Of a DNA stretch of 64,000 nucleotides, positions 1 through 7,991 are shown piece by piece (position 1 is the first letter of the stretch; each line of letters begins with the position of its first letter). Below the pieces are notes generated by a model, which did not search any database, had not been told where the DNA came from, and saw only the letters and a program-made list of their open reading frames with translations. The stretch is from Micromonospora arborensis. Lineage in GTDB: Bacteria > Actinomycetota > Actinomycetes > Mycobacteriales > Micromonosporaceae. The translations under genes and the position numbers were made by a program. The stretch covers positions 186,001-250,000 of the forward strand of contig NZ_PYBV01000009.1 of assembly GCF_003205615.1 (NCBI RefSeq), given 5' to 3'.

Positions 1-1045
1 CACGGCCTCACCGCAACCTCGGGTGTACGGCCGCCCGGCCCGACCCGAGCCGGAGAACGAGCCCGAGCCGGAGGCGTTCCAGGCCGACCCGGGTGCCGAG
101 CGTCAGGGTGCGCCGGAGTGGCAGAACGACTCGCCACGTCAGGTCGCGCCGGACTGGCAGAACGAGCCGCCACGTCAGGTCGCGCCCGACTGGCAGAACG
201 AGCCGCCACGTCAGGTCGCGCCCGACTGGCAGAACGAGCCGCAGCGGCAGGTCGGCCCTGGCTGGGGTGGTGAGCCTCCAGCCGAGCCGCGCTTCGAGGA
301 CCGTCAGCCCACGCCGAACGCGTTCAACGAGGCCCCGTCGGCGCCTCCCGCGTTCCCGCCTGGCGTGCCGTCCTTCGTCGACGCCCCCGGCAACAACCGG
401 CCGATGAACGGTGTTCGGCCGCACGCAGGTGCCGAGCGGCCGGTCGACCAGTTCGGCGGCCCGGGGTCGCCGGCCGCCGGTGCCGCCGCGGTGGACGGGA
501 CGTCGGCCTTCGGCGGGCCGAGCTTCGGCGGTCCGGGTTCCAGCGGGCCGAGCTTCGGCGGGCCGGCCAGCGACCCGGTGCCGGGCGGCGGCTTCCCGCC
601 GGCCTTCCCGCCACCGCAGCAGCCCGCGCCGTGGGGCCAGGAGGCCGGGCAGTCGGACCAGGGACGGTTCGACGCGTTCAAGCCGGACGCCGACGAGCCG
701 AAGGCGGAGGCACCGACGCCGAAGGTACGCAACGGCCGGGTGCTGGCCGCGGTGCTGATCGCCGCGGTGCTCATCCTGGCGGTACCGCTCGGCCTGCTGT
801 TGCTGCTCGGCAAGTTCGGCGGCGGCGAAAACGACGCACCGGCCTTCGACCCGGCGGTCGGCAGCTGCGTGAAGCAGTCCGGTGCGGGTGGTGCCTCGGC
901 CGCGGACTGCGGCGAGGCGGGCGCTTTCACGATCGTCTCGAAGGTGGACGCGAAGGAGAAGTGCACCGACACGACGCAGCCCCACGTGGTGCTGCCGGGT
1001 GACGGCACCAACCGGGTGCTCTGCCTCAAGCCGGCCACGAAGTAG
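1..1045 (+). CDS. Pro-rich single-pass membrane protein with LppU-like C-terminal domain, 5' end outside window
   Basis: The frame is open to the left edge, so the true start lies upstream; the first in-window start-like codon (GTG at 23) is probably internal. About 240 visible residues are acidic and Pro/Gly-rich, including a 12-residue tandem repeat and Phe-Gly-Gly-Pro-rich stretches. One transmembrane segment follows (about nt 740-805, LAAVLIAAVLILAVPLG), then a short C-terminal domain of about 70 residues with four cysteines (VGSCV, ADCGE, EKCTD, VLCLK). That layout resembles the small extracytoplasmic LppU/SCO3897-type domains of actinobacteria; the family assignment is an inference. The function is unknown. 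A strong hairpin follows the stop. Confidence 0.7.
   Translation, partial: TASPQPRVYGRPARPEPENEPEPEAFQADPGAERQGAPEWQNDSPRQVAPDWQNEPPRQVAPDWQNEPPRQVAPDWQNEPQRQVGPGWGGEPPAEPRFEDRQPTPNAFNEAPSAPPAFPPGVPSFVDAPGNNRPMNGVRPHAGAERPVDQFGGPGSPAAGAAAVDGTSAFGGPSFGGPGSSGPSFGGPASDPVPGGGFPPAFPPPQQPAPWGQEAGQSDQGRFDAFKPDADEPKAEAPTPKVRNGRVLAAVLIAAVLILAVPLGLLLLLGKFGGGENDAPAFDPAVGSCVKQSGAGGASAADCGEAGAFTIVSKVDAKEKCTDTTQPHVVLPGDGTNRVLCLKPATK
108..251 (+). repeat. 36-bp in-frame tandem repeat, four copies
   Basis: Four consecutive 36-base units encode variants of a 12-residue motif with the core WQNEPPRQVAPD. Copies two and three are almost identical; the first and last have diverged. It lies in the Pro-rich region of the partial gene, so copy number may vary between strains without a frameshift. 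Confidence 0.85.
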
Positions 1046-1051
1046 CTGCAC

Positions 1052-1089
1052 CGACGGCGGGGTCACGGGCAACCGTGGCCCCGCCGTCG
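1052..1089 (+). terminator. Intrinsic-type hairpin after the Pro-rich membrane protein
   Basis: Arms 1052-1066 and 1075-1089 pair over 15 positions (one G-U) around an 8-base loop, starting six bases after the stop codon. There is no clear U-tract, as is usual for high-GC actinobacterial terminators. Confidence 0.8.
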
Positions 1090-1208
1090 TCGTACCCACC
1101 GCGACGACGGCCATACGAATGCGCCGCTCCAGCCACGGGTATCCCGTCGCTGGCCGCTGCCCCGACTTCGCGCCTGCCCCAGAGCCCGAGGCTCGGCCCA
1201 GCACGGGG

Positions 1209-1268
1209 TTGATCAAGAGGTATGCGTCACCGGAACCCGTCCTGATGACGCAAACTTCTTGATCAACG
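1209..1268. repeat. Long imperfect inverted repeat (REP/MITE-like palindrome)
   Basis: Arms 1209-1232 and 1245-1268 are inverted copies differing at three positions; each contains TTGATCAAG. The loop is 12 bases. It lies between the terminator at 1052-1089 and the start of the next gene at 1345, outside any supported gene. It could be an extragenic palindromic element or a regulatory hairpin. The remainder of 1046-1344 shows no gene. Confidence 0.7.
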
Positions 1269-1344
1269 AGACGTTGACTGGCAGCGGCCTGGCGGCCGGG
1301 GCACGGCGGCCGGGGACGCGGGGACGTGGGGGCGTGGCAGGCTG

Positions 1345-3189
1345 ATGGGCATGGGAACGACAGCGCGTGTACGTGCGCCCGAGCTACACGGCCGGCAGTG
1401 GCTCAACACGGGCGGCAAGAATCTGACCTTGCAGGATCTTCGCGGCAAGATCGTTTTGGCGGATTTTTGGACTTTTTGCTGCATCAACTGCCTCCACGTA
1501 CTCGATGAGCTGCGCCCGCTGGAGGAGAAGTACGGCGACGTGCTCGTCGTGATCGGTGTGCACTCGCCGAAGTTCGAGCACGAGAAGGACCCCGACGCCC
1601 TCGCCGCCGCCGTCGAGCGGTACGGGGTGCACCACCCCGTACTCGACGATCCCGAGATGGACATGTGGCAGCAGTACGCCGCTCGGGCCTGGCCGACCCT
1701 GTCGGTGATCGACCCCGAGGGTTACGTGGTGGCCACCATGGCCGGCGAGGGCCACGCCGAGGGGCTGGCCCGATTGATCGACGAGCTGATCGTCACCCAC
1801 GAGGCCAAGGGCACCCTGCACCGGGGTGACGGCCCGTACGTCCCGCCGCCGGCCCCGGAGACCGCGCTGCGTTTCCCGGGCAAGGCGGTCCCGCTGCCGA
1901 ACGGCAACCTGCTGGTCTCGGACTCGGCCCGGCACTCCCTGGTCGAGGTCGCAGCCGACGGCGAGACGCCGGTGCGCCGGATCGGCTCGGGCGAGCGGGG
2001 CCGAGCCGACGGGCCGGCCGGTGCCGCGACGTTCTCCGAGCCGCAGGGGGTGTGCCTGCTGCCCACCCAGGTCGCCGAGGTGGCCGGCTACGACCTGGTG
2101 GTGGCCGACACGGTCAACCACCTGCTGCGCGGCGTACGGCTGGAGTCCGGCGAGGTGGTCACCGTGGCCGGCAGCGGTCGGCAGTGGCGTGCCGAGGTCG
2201 ACGACCACGCACACGACGCGCTCGCCGTGGATCTCTCCTCCCCGTGGGACCTGGCCTGGTACGACGACAAGCTGATCATCGCGATGGCCGGGATCCACCA
2301 GCTCTGGTGGTTCGACCCGATCAAGCGGACCGCCGGCATGTACGCCGGCACCACGGTCGAGGCGCTGCGGGACGGCCCGCTGGCCGAGGCGTGGATGGCG
2401 CAGCCGTCGGGGCTCTCCGTCTCCGCCGACGGCACCCGGCTCTGGATCGCCGACAGCGAGACCAGCGCCGTCCGGTACGTCGAGAACGGTGTGCTGGGCA
2501 CCGCCGTGGGGCAGGGCCTGTTCGACTTCGGGCACGTGGACGGCCCGGCGGAGTCGGCGCTGCTGCAGCACCCGTTGGGCGTGTGCGCGCTTCCGGACGG
2601 CTCGGTGCTGATCGCGGACACCTACAACGGCGCGGTACGCCGCTTCGACCCGGCCAGTAACCAGGTCTCCACCGTCGCCGACGGGTTGGCGGAGCCGAGC
2701 GATCTGGTGCTCACCCCGGCCGGTGAGGTGCTGGTGGTGGAGTCCGCCGGACACCGGTTGACCCGACTCGCCCCGGGTGCCCTGTCGGCGGCGGGTGCCA
2801 GCACGGTGGACGGTCCCCGGCACCGCACCGAGCGCAAGCCGACCGACGTCGCGGCCGGTGCGGTCACCCTGGACATCGTCTTCACCCCGGCCCCGGGGCA
2901 GAAGCTGGACGAGACGTACGGGCCGTCGACCCGGTTGGTGGTGTCCGCGTCTCCGCCGGAGCTGCTGGTGGATGGTGCCGGTACGGGCACCGAGCTGTCC
3001 CGCCGGCTGGTGCTCAACAGCGAGGTCACCGCCGGGGTGCTGCAGGTGACCGCCCAGGCGGCGACCTGCGACGCGGACGTCGAGCACGCGGCCTGCCACC
3101 TGACCCGGCAGGACTGGGGCGTACCGGTGCGGGTGGTCGACGGTGCCGTGACCCGGCTTCCGCTGGTGCTTCGCGGCCTGGACGCCTGA
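1345..3189 (+). CDS. Thioredoxin-like/NHL repeat protein (NHLRC2-like)
   Basis: The 614-residue protein starts with a thioredoxin-like/AhpC-TSA domain (about residues 15-160) carrying CCINC at residues 45-49, a CxxC-type redox motif, and the family sequence VVIGVHSPKFEHEKD. NHL beta-propeller repeats follow (about 175-490; e.g. NHLLRGVRL, GVCALPDGSVLIADT), then a C-terminal beta domain. This is the architecture of NHLRC2 and its bacterial homologues. No signal peptide is visible, so a cytoplasmic redox or scaffold role is likely; the substrate is unknown. ATG 1345 is used, with ATG 1351 as an alternative. A hairpin shared with the convergent pxpA follows. Confidence 0.85.
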   Translation: MGMGTTARVRAPELHGRQWLNTGGKNLTLQDLRGKIVLADFWTFCCINCLHVLDELRPLEEKYGDVLVVIGVHSPKFEHEKDPDALAAAVERYGVHHPVLDDPEMDMWQQYAARAWPTLSVIDPEGYVVATMAGEGHAEGLARLIDELIVTHEAKGTLHRGDGPYVPPPAPETALRFPGKAVPLPNGNLLVSDSARHSLVEVAADGETPVRRIGSGERGRADGPAGAATFSEPQGVCLLPTQVAEVAGYDLVVADTVNHLLRGVRLESGEVVTVAGSGRQWRAEVDDHAHDALAVDLSSPWDLAWYDDKLIIAMAGIHQLWWFDPIKRTAGMYAGTTVEALRDGPLAEAWMAQPSGLSVSADGTRLWIADSETSAVRYVENGVLGTAVGQGLFDFGHVDGPAESALLQHPLGVCALPDGSVLIADTYNGAVRRFDPASNQVSTVADGLAEPSDLVLTPAGEVLVVESAGHRLTRLAPGALSAAGASTVDGPRHRTERKPTDVAAGAVTLDIVFTPAPGQKLDETYGPSTRLVVSASPPELLVDGAGTGTELSRRLVLNSEVTAGVLQVTAQAATCDADVEHAACHLTRQDWGVPVRVVDGAVTRLPLVLRGLDA

Positions 3190-3194
3190 CGTGT

Positions 3195-3222
3195 CTCCAG
3201 GGGCCCGCAGGGGCCCCTGGAG
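3195..3222. terminator. Bidirectional hairpin between convergent genes
   Basis: Perfect 12-bp arms 3195-3206 and 3211-3222 with a 4-base loop fill the 34-base gap between the NHL gene and the end of pxpA, so the hairpin can serve both strands. Confidence 0.8.
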
Positions 3223-3223
3223 G

Positions 3224-3973
3224 TCACGCGAACGGGGCCAGGGTGACGTCGGCGTCGATCAGGCTGGCGCGGACCAGTTCGGCGGCGGAGACGGCGCCCG
3301 GCGTGTCGCCGTGTACGCAGATCGAGTCGACCGAGCAGGGAATGACCGTGCCGTCCACCGCCACCACGATCCGTTCGGTGGCCATCCGCGCCGCCCGTTC
3401 GGCCACCTGCTCCGGATCGGTGATCACCGCGCCGGGGGTGCCGCGCGGCACCAGTGCCCCGTTGGGCAGGTAGGCACGGTCGGCGAAGGCCTCCGCGACG
3501 ACCGGCAGACCCGCTCCGACGGCGAGTTGGGCGAGGGTCGAGCCGGGTAGGCAGAGGATGGGCAGCTCGGGGTCCCAGCCGGTGACCGCGGCGACCACCG
3601 CCGCCGCCTGTGACTCGTCGGTGCTGGCCGCGTGGTAGAGCGCACCGTGCGGCTTGAGATAGCGGACCCGGGTGCCGAACAGCCGGCAGAACGCGTCCAG
3701 CGCCCCCAACTGGTAGGTCACCTCGTCGCGTAGCTCGGCGAAGTCGTACGCGATGTGCCGCCGGCCGAAGCCGGCCAGGTCCCGGTAGCCGACCTGCGCG
3801 CCCACGGCGACCCCGCGCCGCGCGGCGCCCTCGCAGACCCGCCGCATCGTGGACGGGTCGCCGCCGTGGAAACCACAGGCGACGTTGGCGGAGGTGACGA
3901 GGCTCAGCAGCGCCTCGTCGTCGCCGAGCCGCCAGATGCCGAATCCCTCGCCCAGGTCAGCGTTGAGGTCCAT
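3224..3973 (-). CDS. pxpA: 5-oxoprolinase subunit PxpA (LamB/YcsF family)
   Basis: The 249-residue protein has the family's N-terminal signature MDLNADLGEGFGIW and the conserved segments ANVACGFHGGDP, VGYRDLAGFGRR and LKPHGALYH. PxpA works with PxpB and PxpC in ATP-dependent hydrolysis of 5-oxoproline (pyroglutamate) to glutamate, a repair step for a spontaneous glutamine/glutathione breakdown product. Its length is normal for the family. It is the last gene of pxpBCA and its ATG overlaps the end of pxpC by 17 bases, which indicates translational coupling. The protein is cytoplasmic. Confidence 0.95.
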   Translation of the reverse strand: MDLNADLGEGFGIWRLGDDEALLSLVTSANVACGFHGGDPSTMRRVCEGAARRGVAVGAQVGYRDLAGFGRRHIAYDFAELRDEVTYQLGALDAFCRLFGTRVRYLKPHGALYHAASTDESQAAAVVAAVTGWDPELPILCLPGSTLAQLAVGAGLPVVAEAFADRAYLPNGALVPRGTPGAVITDPEQVAERAARMATERIVVAVDGTVIPCSVDSICVHGDTPGAVSAAELVRASLIDADVTLAPFA

Positions 3974-4820
3974 GGAATCTGACGGTAGTCCCTGGCCGGG
4001 CCTGCGCGAGCGGGGTCACGTCGGTGACCACCCCGATGACGGGGTATCCGCCGGTGGTCGGATGGTCGGCGAGGAAGATCAGGGGTTGTCCGTCCGCGGG
4101 CACCTGCACCGCGCCGAGCACGATGCCCTCGCTGGGAAGTTCGCCGGTGACCGCGCGGGGCAGCGTCGCGCCGGCGAGCCGCGCGCCGACCCGGTTGCTC
4201 ACCGGGCTGACGGTGTACGCGGTGCCGAACAGCCGGTCGAGCGCGGTCGGCGTGAACCAGTCGTCGCGAGGGCCGGGGCGCAGCATCAGGTGCAGCTCCG
4301 GCGGTGGCGCGGAGCAGACGGTCAGGTCCACCGGCGCGGGTGTGCCGAGCGGCTCGCCGAGCGGTAGCCGGTCGCCGTCGCGCAGCGGAGACGGGCCGAG
4401 CCCGGACAGGGTGTCGGTGGCCCGGCTGCCGAGCACCGGCGGCACGTCGATGCCGCCCGCCACTGCCAGCCAGCTCCGTACGCCCCGTCGGGCGGGGCCG
4501 ATCCGCAGCACCGTCCCGGCGGGCACGCTGAGCGGGCGTCCGGTGTCGCCGGGTCGGACGCCGGCCTGGACGCTCACCTCGGTGCCGGTGACGGCCACCG
4601 TGGTGGCCCTGGTCAGCCGCAGGGTGCAGCCGGACAGGGTGATCTCCAGGCCGGCGGCGTGCTCCGGGTTGCCGACCAGCCGGTTGGCCAGCCGCAGAGC
4701 CGCCGGGTCGAGGGCACCGGACCGGGGTACGCCCAGGTGCGCCCAGCCGGGCCGGCCCAGGTCCTGCACTGTGGTGAGCGCGCCGGCACGCAGCACCTCG
4801 ACGGCGGCCGGGTGGGTCAC
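3957..4820 (-). CDS. pxpC: 5-oxoprolinase subunit PxpC (biotin-dependent carboxyltransferase-like)
   Basis: The 287-residue protein carries the hallmarks VLRAGALTTVQDLGRPG, GVPRSGALD and NRLVGNPEHAAGLE near the N-terminus and SEGIVLGAVQVP and DHPTTGGYPVIGVV near the C-terminus, typical of PxpC/KipA. These proteins resemble the C-terminal part of urea amidolyase (allophanate hydrolase subunit 2). I chose GTG at 4820 because it forms a GTGA overlap with the pxpB stop and places the conserved N-terminus a few residues in. The frame stays open farther upstream, but that extension lies antisense-like within pxpB. Subunit role: ATP-dependent 5-oxoproline cleavage together with PxpA and PxpB. Confidence 0.93.
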   Translation of the reverse strand: MTHPAAVEVLRAGALTTVQDLGRPGWAHLGVPRSGALDPAALRLANRLVGNPEHAAGLEITLSGCTLRLTRATTVAVTGTEVSVQAGVRPGDTGRPLSVPAGTVLRIGPARRGVRSWLAVAGGIDVPPVLGSRATDTLSGLGPSPLRDGDRLPLGEPLGTPAPVDLTVCSAPPPELHLMLRPGPRDDWFTPTALDRLFGTAYTVSPVSNRVGARLAGATLPRAVTGELPSEGIVLGAVQVPADGQPLIFLADHPTTGGYPVIGVVTDVTPLAQARPGTTVRFHGPQR

Positions 4821-5473
4821 GCCGCCGCCATCCGGACCGAGGCGCCCGGACCGAGGCGGGACGGTGGGTCGGCGTCGACGTCGAAGAGGACCAGGTCGGT
4901 GCGGCCGACCAGCAGCCAGCCGCCGGGGGACGCGCCCGGGTAGATGCCGGCGTACGGGCCGGCCAGGGCGACCGAGCCGGCCGGCACCCGGGGGCGAGGG
5001 GTGGCCAGCCGGGGCAGCGCCAACTCGGCCGGCAGCCCGGTCAGGTAGGGGAACCCGGGGGCGAAGCCGCAGAACGCCACCCGGAACGGCGTGCTGGTCA
5101 GCCGACGCAGCACGGCTGGCACGGCCACGCCCCAGTGTTCGGCCACCGCCGGCAGGTCCGGCCCGTCGAACTCGACCGGAACGACCACCTCCGTACCGTC
5201 GCCGCGCTCGGCGTCGCGGCGGCGGACGGTGTCGGCGTTCGGGATCGCGGGCGCCCACCGGGTCAACTGCTCGGCCGTGGCGATCGGGTCGGGCAGGCCG
5301 TCGAGCAGGACGGTACTGGCGGCCGGCACGATCTCGACGGCGATCAGTTCGCCCTGCTCGCGACGCCGCCACAGCTCGGCCCGCCACGCTTCGACGAGCG
5401 CGGCTTCGGGAACGTCGGTGGCGGCGGTGCAGTCGAGAAGCAGGGCGTGCGCGCCGACGGGTCGGATCCGCAT
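4817..5473 (-). CDS. pxpB: 5-oxoprolinase subunit PxpB (allophanate hydrolase subunit 1 family)
   Basis: The 218-residue protein begins MRIRPVGAHALLLD and contains the family segment VAFCGFAPGFPYLTGL and the C-terminal VALAGPYAGIYPGASPGGW. This is the PxpB/KipI fold, related to allophanate hydrolase subunit 1 and a partner of PxpC. It is the first gene of the pxpBCA operon, with a 4-base GTGA overlap into pxpC. The operon promoter must lie in the 107-base gap shared with the divergent trhA-like gene. Confidence 0.94.
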   Translation of the reverse strand: MRIRPVGAHALLLDCTAATDVPEAALVEAWRAELWRRREQGELIAVEIVPAASTVLLDGLPDPIATAEQLTRWAPAIPNADTVRRRDAERGDGTEVVVPVEFDGPDLPAVAEHWGVAVPAVLRRLTSTPFRVAFCGFAPGFPYLTGLPAELALPRLATPRPRVPAGSVALAGPYAGIYPGASPGGWLLVGRTDLVLFDVDADPPSRLGPGASVRMAAA

Positions 5474-5568
5474 CCGCTCATCTTCGCCGATGTCGCGCCG
5501 ATCTGACGTTCACGGTGACGGTGCCAGGTGTCACCAACGCCACTACTTCCAGGTAACCTACGGTGCCG

Positions 5569-5574
5569 TAACCT
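5569..5574 (+). promoter_or_regulatory. Probable -10 element of a leaderless promoter for the TrhA-type gene
   Basis: TAACCT lies six bases before the GTG start at 5581, the spacing expected when transcription starts at the start codon. No Shine-Dalgarno sequence is present. A second TAACCT copy occurs at 5554-5559. Confidence 0.45.
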
Positions 5575-5580
5575 GACGGG

Positions 5581-6258
5581 GTGAGCACCTCCGCCCCGCT
5601 TCGCCTGAAGCCGGTCGACATCGGTAAGCCCCGGATGCGCGGCTGGCTACACACGTACGCCTTCTTTGTCGCCCTGGTCGGCGGCATCGTGCTCTGCTCG
5701 ATCGCCGCCAGCCGGCCGGGTTGGGCACCCCTGGTCAGCTGTCTCATCTACAGCCTGACGGTGTGTGGGCTCTTCGGCACGAGCGCGCTCTACCACCGTC
5801 GGGTGTGGTCAGAGCGCGGCTACCAGGTGATGCGCCGGATGGACCACTCGATGATCTTCGTGTTCATCGCCGGCACGTACACACCGCTCTGTGTGCTGCT
5901 GCTCGCGCCCCGGCCGGCCACGGTGATGCTGGCCCTGGTCTGGGGCGGCGCCCTGGCCGGCGTGGTGATCAAGATGGTCTGGCCGCATGCGCCACGCTGG
6001 GTGTCCGCGCCGCTCTACCTGGCGCTGGGCTGGGTCGCGGTCGCCATGCTGCCGCAGATCCTGCACGGGGGTGGGGTAGCGGCACTGGTGCTGCTGATCG
6101 CCGGTGGAGCGATGTACAGCGTCGGCGCGGTCTTCTACGCGTTGCGCCGTCCCAACCCGTGGCCGACCGTCTTCGGTCACCACGAGTTCTTCCACGCCTG
6201 CACTCTGCTGGCGGCGCTCTGTCACCACATCGCGATCTACTTCGCGCTGTTCGCCTGA
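5581..6258 (+). CDS. trhA: TrhA/hemolysin III family (PAQR-type) membrane protein
   Basis: The 225-residue protein has about seven hydrophobic segments and the family's metal-site motifs: GTSALYHR, RRMDHSMIFVFIAGTYTP and the C-terminal HHEFFHACTLLAALCHH. The conserved His, Asp and Ser residues match the zinc-binding site of the PAQR/hemolysin III superfamily. In bacteria, TrhA proteins affect membrane homeostasis and fluidity; a haemolytic activity should not be assumed. The gene is monocistronic and divergent from pxpBCA, apparently translated from a leaderless GTG, and ends before a strong hairpin. Confidence 0.9.
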   Translation: MSTSAPLRLKPVDIGKPRMRGWLHTYAFFVALVGGIVLCSIAASRPGWAPLVSCLIYSLTVCGLFGTSALYHRRVWSERGYQVMRRMDHSMIFVFIAGTYTPLCVLLLAPRPATVMLALVWGGALAGVVIKMVWPHAPRWVSAPLYLALGWVAVAMLPQILHGGGVAALVLLIAGGAMYSVGAVFYALRRPNPWPTVFGHHEFFHACTLLAALCHHIAIYFALFA

Positions 6259-6304
6259 GCCCACCTCAAGATCCACGCATTCGCGAGCCGGGGGCAGATG
6301 CGAG

Positions 6305-6334
6305 CCGGGGCCCCGCGACGCTGCGGGGCCCCGG
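6305..6334. terminator. Bidirectional hairpin between trhA-like gene and DUF6458 gene
   Basis: Perfect 12-bp arms 6305-6316 and 6323-6334, loop GACGCT, lie between two convergent stop codons. Confidence 0.8.
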
Positions 6335-6350
6335 AGTCCGTGCACGAGGA

Positions 6351-6638
6351 TCAGACCGGCGGGCCCGGCCGACGCACCTCGCGGTATTCCCGCATGACCT
6401 GGTTTTCCTGGACCGGCACCACCCGGTCAGCCACCACGCGCTCCTCGCGGACCGGCGCGGCGACCACCGTGCGGCGGCGACTGTTCCAGAAGTAGAGGGT
6501 GGTGATCAGACCGGCGACGCCGGCCAGCATCAGCACCCAGCCGACCACGGACAGGTCCAGCCAGCCCAGGTCGGCCTCCACGGCGAATGCGAAGATCGCG
6601 CCCAGCGCGATCAAGAAGATGCTGCCACCAATGCCCAT
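6351..6638 (-). CDS. DUF6458 family small membrane protein (copy 1)
   Basis: The 95-residue protein begins MGIGGSIFLIALGAIFAFAVE and has two closely spaced transmembrane segments (about residues 5-22 and 30-50), followed by an Arg-rich hydrophilic tail. This is the pattern of DUF6458, common in actinobacteria and of unknown function. ATG 6638 was chosen because GAGGAG precedes it by seven bases; the frame is open farther upstream but without comparable support. A second DUF6458 protein is encoded at 7333-7602, on the other side of the SixA-like gene. Confidence 0.85.
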   Translation of the reverse strand: MGIGGSIFLIALGAIFAFAVEADLGWLDLSVVGWVLMLAGVAGLITTLYFWNSRRRTVVAAPVREERVVADRVVPVQENQVMREYREVRRPGPPV

Positions 6639-6750
6639 GTCTCGCTCCTCGGCTCTAACCTGGCGTACTACGCGCCGCGGCCGTCGGTAGGGGTGCGGCA
6701 TCCATCGACTTACCCCGGCACGGAGATCGCCAATCGGGCAAGCTGGGGAC

Positions 6751-7287
6751 ATGACGGACGCCGACCCCGAGACCCGGACACTGGTGTTGCTGCGGCACGC
6801 GAAGGCGGAGCAGGGCAGCGACGCGGCGGACGATGCCGAGCGGCCGCTGAGCGCACGCGGAAACGCCGACGCGGCGGCGGCTGGTGCCTGGCTGGCGCAC
6901 CACGGGTTGCTACCCGACGTGGTGCTCTGCTCGACGGCCAGACGTACCCGCCAGACCTGGCACCAGGTGGCGATGGGGATGACCGGTTCGCCCCCGGAGG
7001 GCGGCCCGTCCGGTCCTCGCCCGACGGTGCGTTACGAGCCCGGCGCGTACGACGCCCACCCCGAGGAGTTGTTGGCCCTGGTCCGCACGGTCGACCCGGC
7101 GGCCCGCACGGCGCTGCTGATCGCCCACAATCCGGGCATCTCGCTGCTCTCCGCCCTCCTCGACCCAGAGGGGGTGGACGAGGGTTTGCGCACCGCCGAA
7201 CTGGCGGTGCACCGTGGCCCGCTCGGCTGGGCGGAGCTGGGTCGGTCGGGAGCGCCGCTCACGGCACGGCACGCCGCACGCGTCTGA
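6751..7287 (+). CDS. SixA-like histidine phosphatase
   Basis: The 178-residue protein starts with the phosphoglycerate-mutase-like signature LVLLRHAKAEQG (RHA motif with the phosphorylated His) and has VLCSTARRTRQT and the second catalytic region LLIAHNPGIS. Short RHA-type enzymes of this layout belong to the SixA phosphohistidine phosphatase branch, which removes phosphate from phosphohistidine proteins; the actual substrate here is unknown. It lies between two convergent-strand DUF6458 genes, and its stop codon is embedded in a terminator hairpin. Confidence 0.88.
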   Translation: MTDADPETRTLVLLRHAKAEQGSDAADDAERPLSARGNADAAAAGAWLAHHGLLPDVVLCSTARRTRQTWHQVAMGMTGSPPEGGPSGPRPTVRYEPGAYDAHPEELLALVRTVDPAARTALLIAHNPGISLLSALLDPEGVDEGLRTAELAVHRGPLGWAELGRSGAPLTARHAARV

Positions 7288-7315
7288 GCCACCCGTCGTC
7301 GTCGACGGGTGGCTC
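7286..7315. terminator. Bidirectional hairpin containing the SixA-like stop codon
   Basis: Perfect 13-bp arms 7286-7298 and 7303-7315 with loop TCGT. The stop codon TGA (7285-7287) runs into the first arm. It also lies just downstream of the convergent DUF6458 gene. Confidence 0.82.
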
Positions 7316-7332
7316 AGGGGCAGGCACCGGGC

Positions 7333-7602
7333 TCAGGACGGCGGTGCGGTCGGTGGTGGCGGGTCGGGCGGCGGCGGCATCATCGCCGTCGGATGAGAGA
7401 GCCGGTTCTCCTCGACGATGAGGGTCCGGGCCCGCTTGCGCCGGTCCTGCCAGAACCAGACCGTGGTCAGCAGTACGGCCAGCCCGGCCAGGATGAACAC
7501 CCAGCCGACCGCCCGCACGTCGATCCACCAGACGTTGGCCCTCAGTGCGAAGGTCAGGATCGCGCCGATCGCGATGAGAAAAATGCCGCTTCCTACACCC
7601 AT
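7333..7602 (-). CDS. DUF6458 family small membrane protein (copy 2)
   Basis: The 89-residue protein (MGVGSGIFLIAIGAILTFAL) has two transmembrane segments and a cytoplasmic-looking tail ending in a proline run. It is clearly paralogous to the DUF6458 protein at 6351-6638, with the same length, start motif and hydrophobic spacing. No function is known for the family. It is convergent with the SixA-like gene. Confidence 0.85.
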   Translation of the reverse strand: MGVGSGIFLIAIGAILTFALRANVWWIDVRAVGWVFILAGLAVLLTTVWFWQDRRKRARTLIVEENRLSHPTAMMPPPPDPPPPTAPPS

Positions 7603-7742
7603 GTGCGCTGCACTCCCCCGTGCGGTGGCTCTGGGCGTTCCCTTTCGAGGTCACGCGACGGTTACCCGCCACGCCGTCGGCATACCCGGCCGGGCTCGCC
7701 CAATACGCGGCGCGAGGCAGGGCCGACCGGTGGTCCTTGCTG

Positions 7743-7815
7743 CCCTTTGCTCTGCTTCTACCCACGCAACAGTTTTGACCCGGGACTGTTGCCTCCGTTG
7801 AAGCAGAGCAAAGGG
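7743..7815. repeat. Large palindromic element in a 390-base gap
   Basis: Outer arms 7743-7758 and 7800-7815 are a perfect 16-bp inverted repeat (CCCTTTGCTCTGCTTC). Inner arms GCAACAGT (7766-7773) and ACTGTTGC (7785-7792) also pair, around a loop that includes TTTGACCCGGG. The pairing extends weakly outward into flanking C/G runs. The gap 7603-7991 holds no gene I can support; this element is its only structure. It looks like a dispersed extragenic palindrome rather than a simple terminator. Confidence 0.75.
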
Positions 7816-7991
7816 GGGCGGCAGGGGGTGTCGGGGCCGGAAGCCGGAAGCCCGGGCAGGGGCAGAGAGCAGGGAGCAGGGGTCACCCTCCCGCAGACGC
7901 GGCGACGGCCGGCGGGGCAGGTGCCCCACCGGCCGTCGGTGTCGGTCGCAGGTGATGCGACCCGGAACCGGCCTGCCGTGCCGTGGCACGG

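Noticed and set aside
108..251. Short repeats considered as a CRISPR array
   Set aside because: Units are directly adjacent without spacers and lie in frame within a protein.
1384..3099. Long minus-strand open frame opposite the thioredoxin/NHL gene
   Set aside because: It is the mirror of a strongly conserved plus-strand gene; such antisense frames arise from high GC at third codon positions.
4821..5387. Longer pxpC reading frame
   Set aside because: It overlaps pxpB almost entirely and is unlike PxpC; the start at 4820 overlaps the pxpB stop by GTGA.
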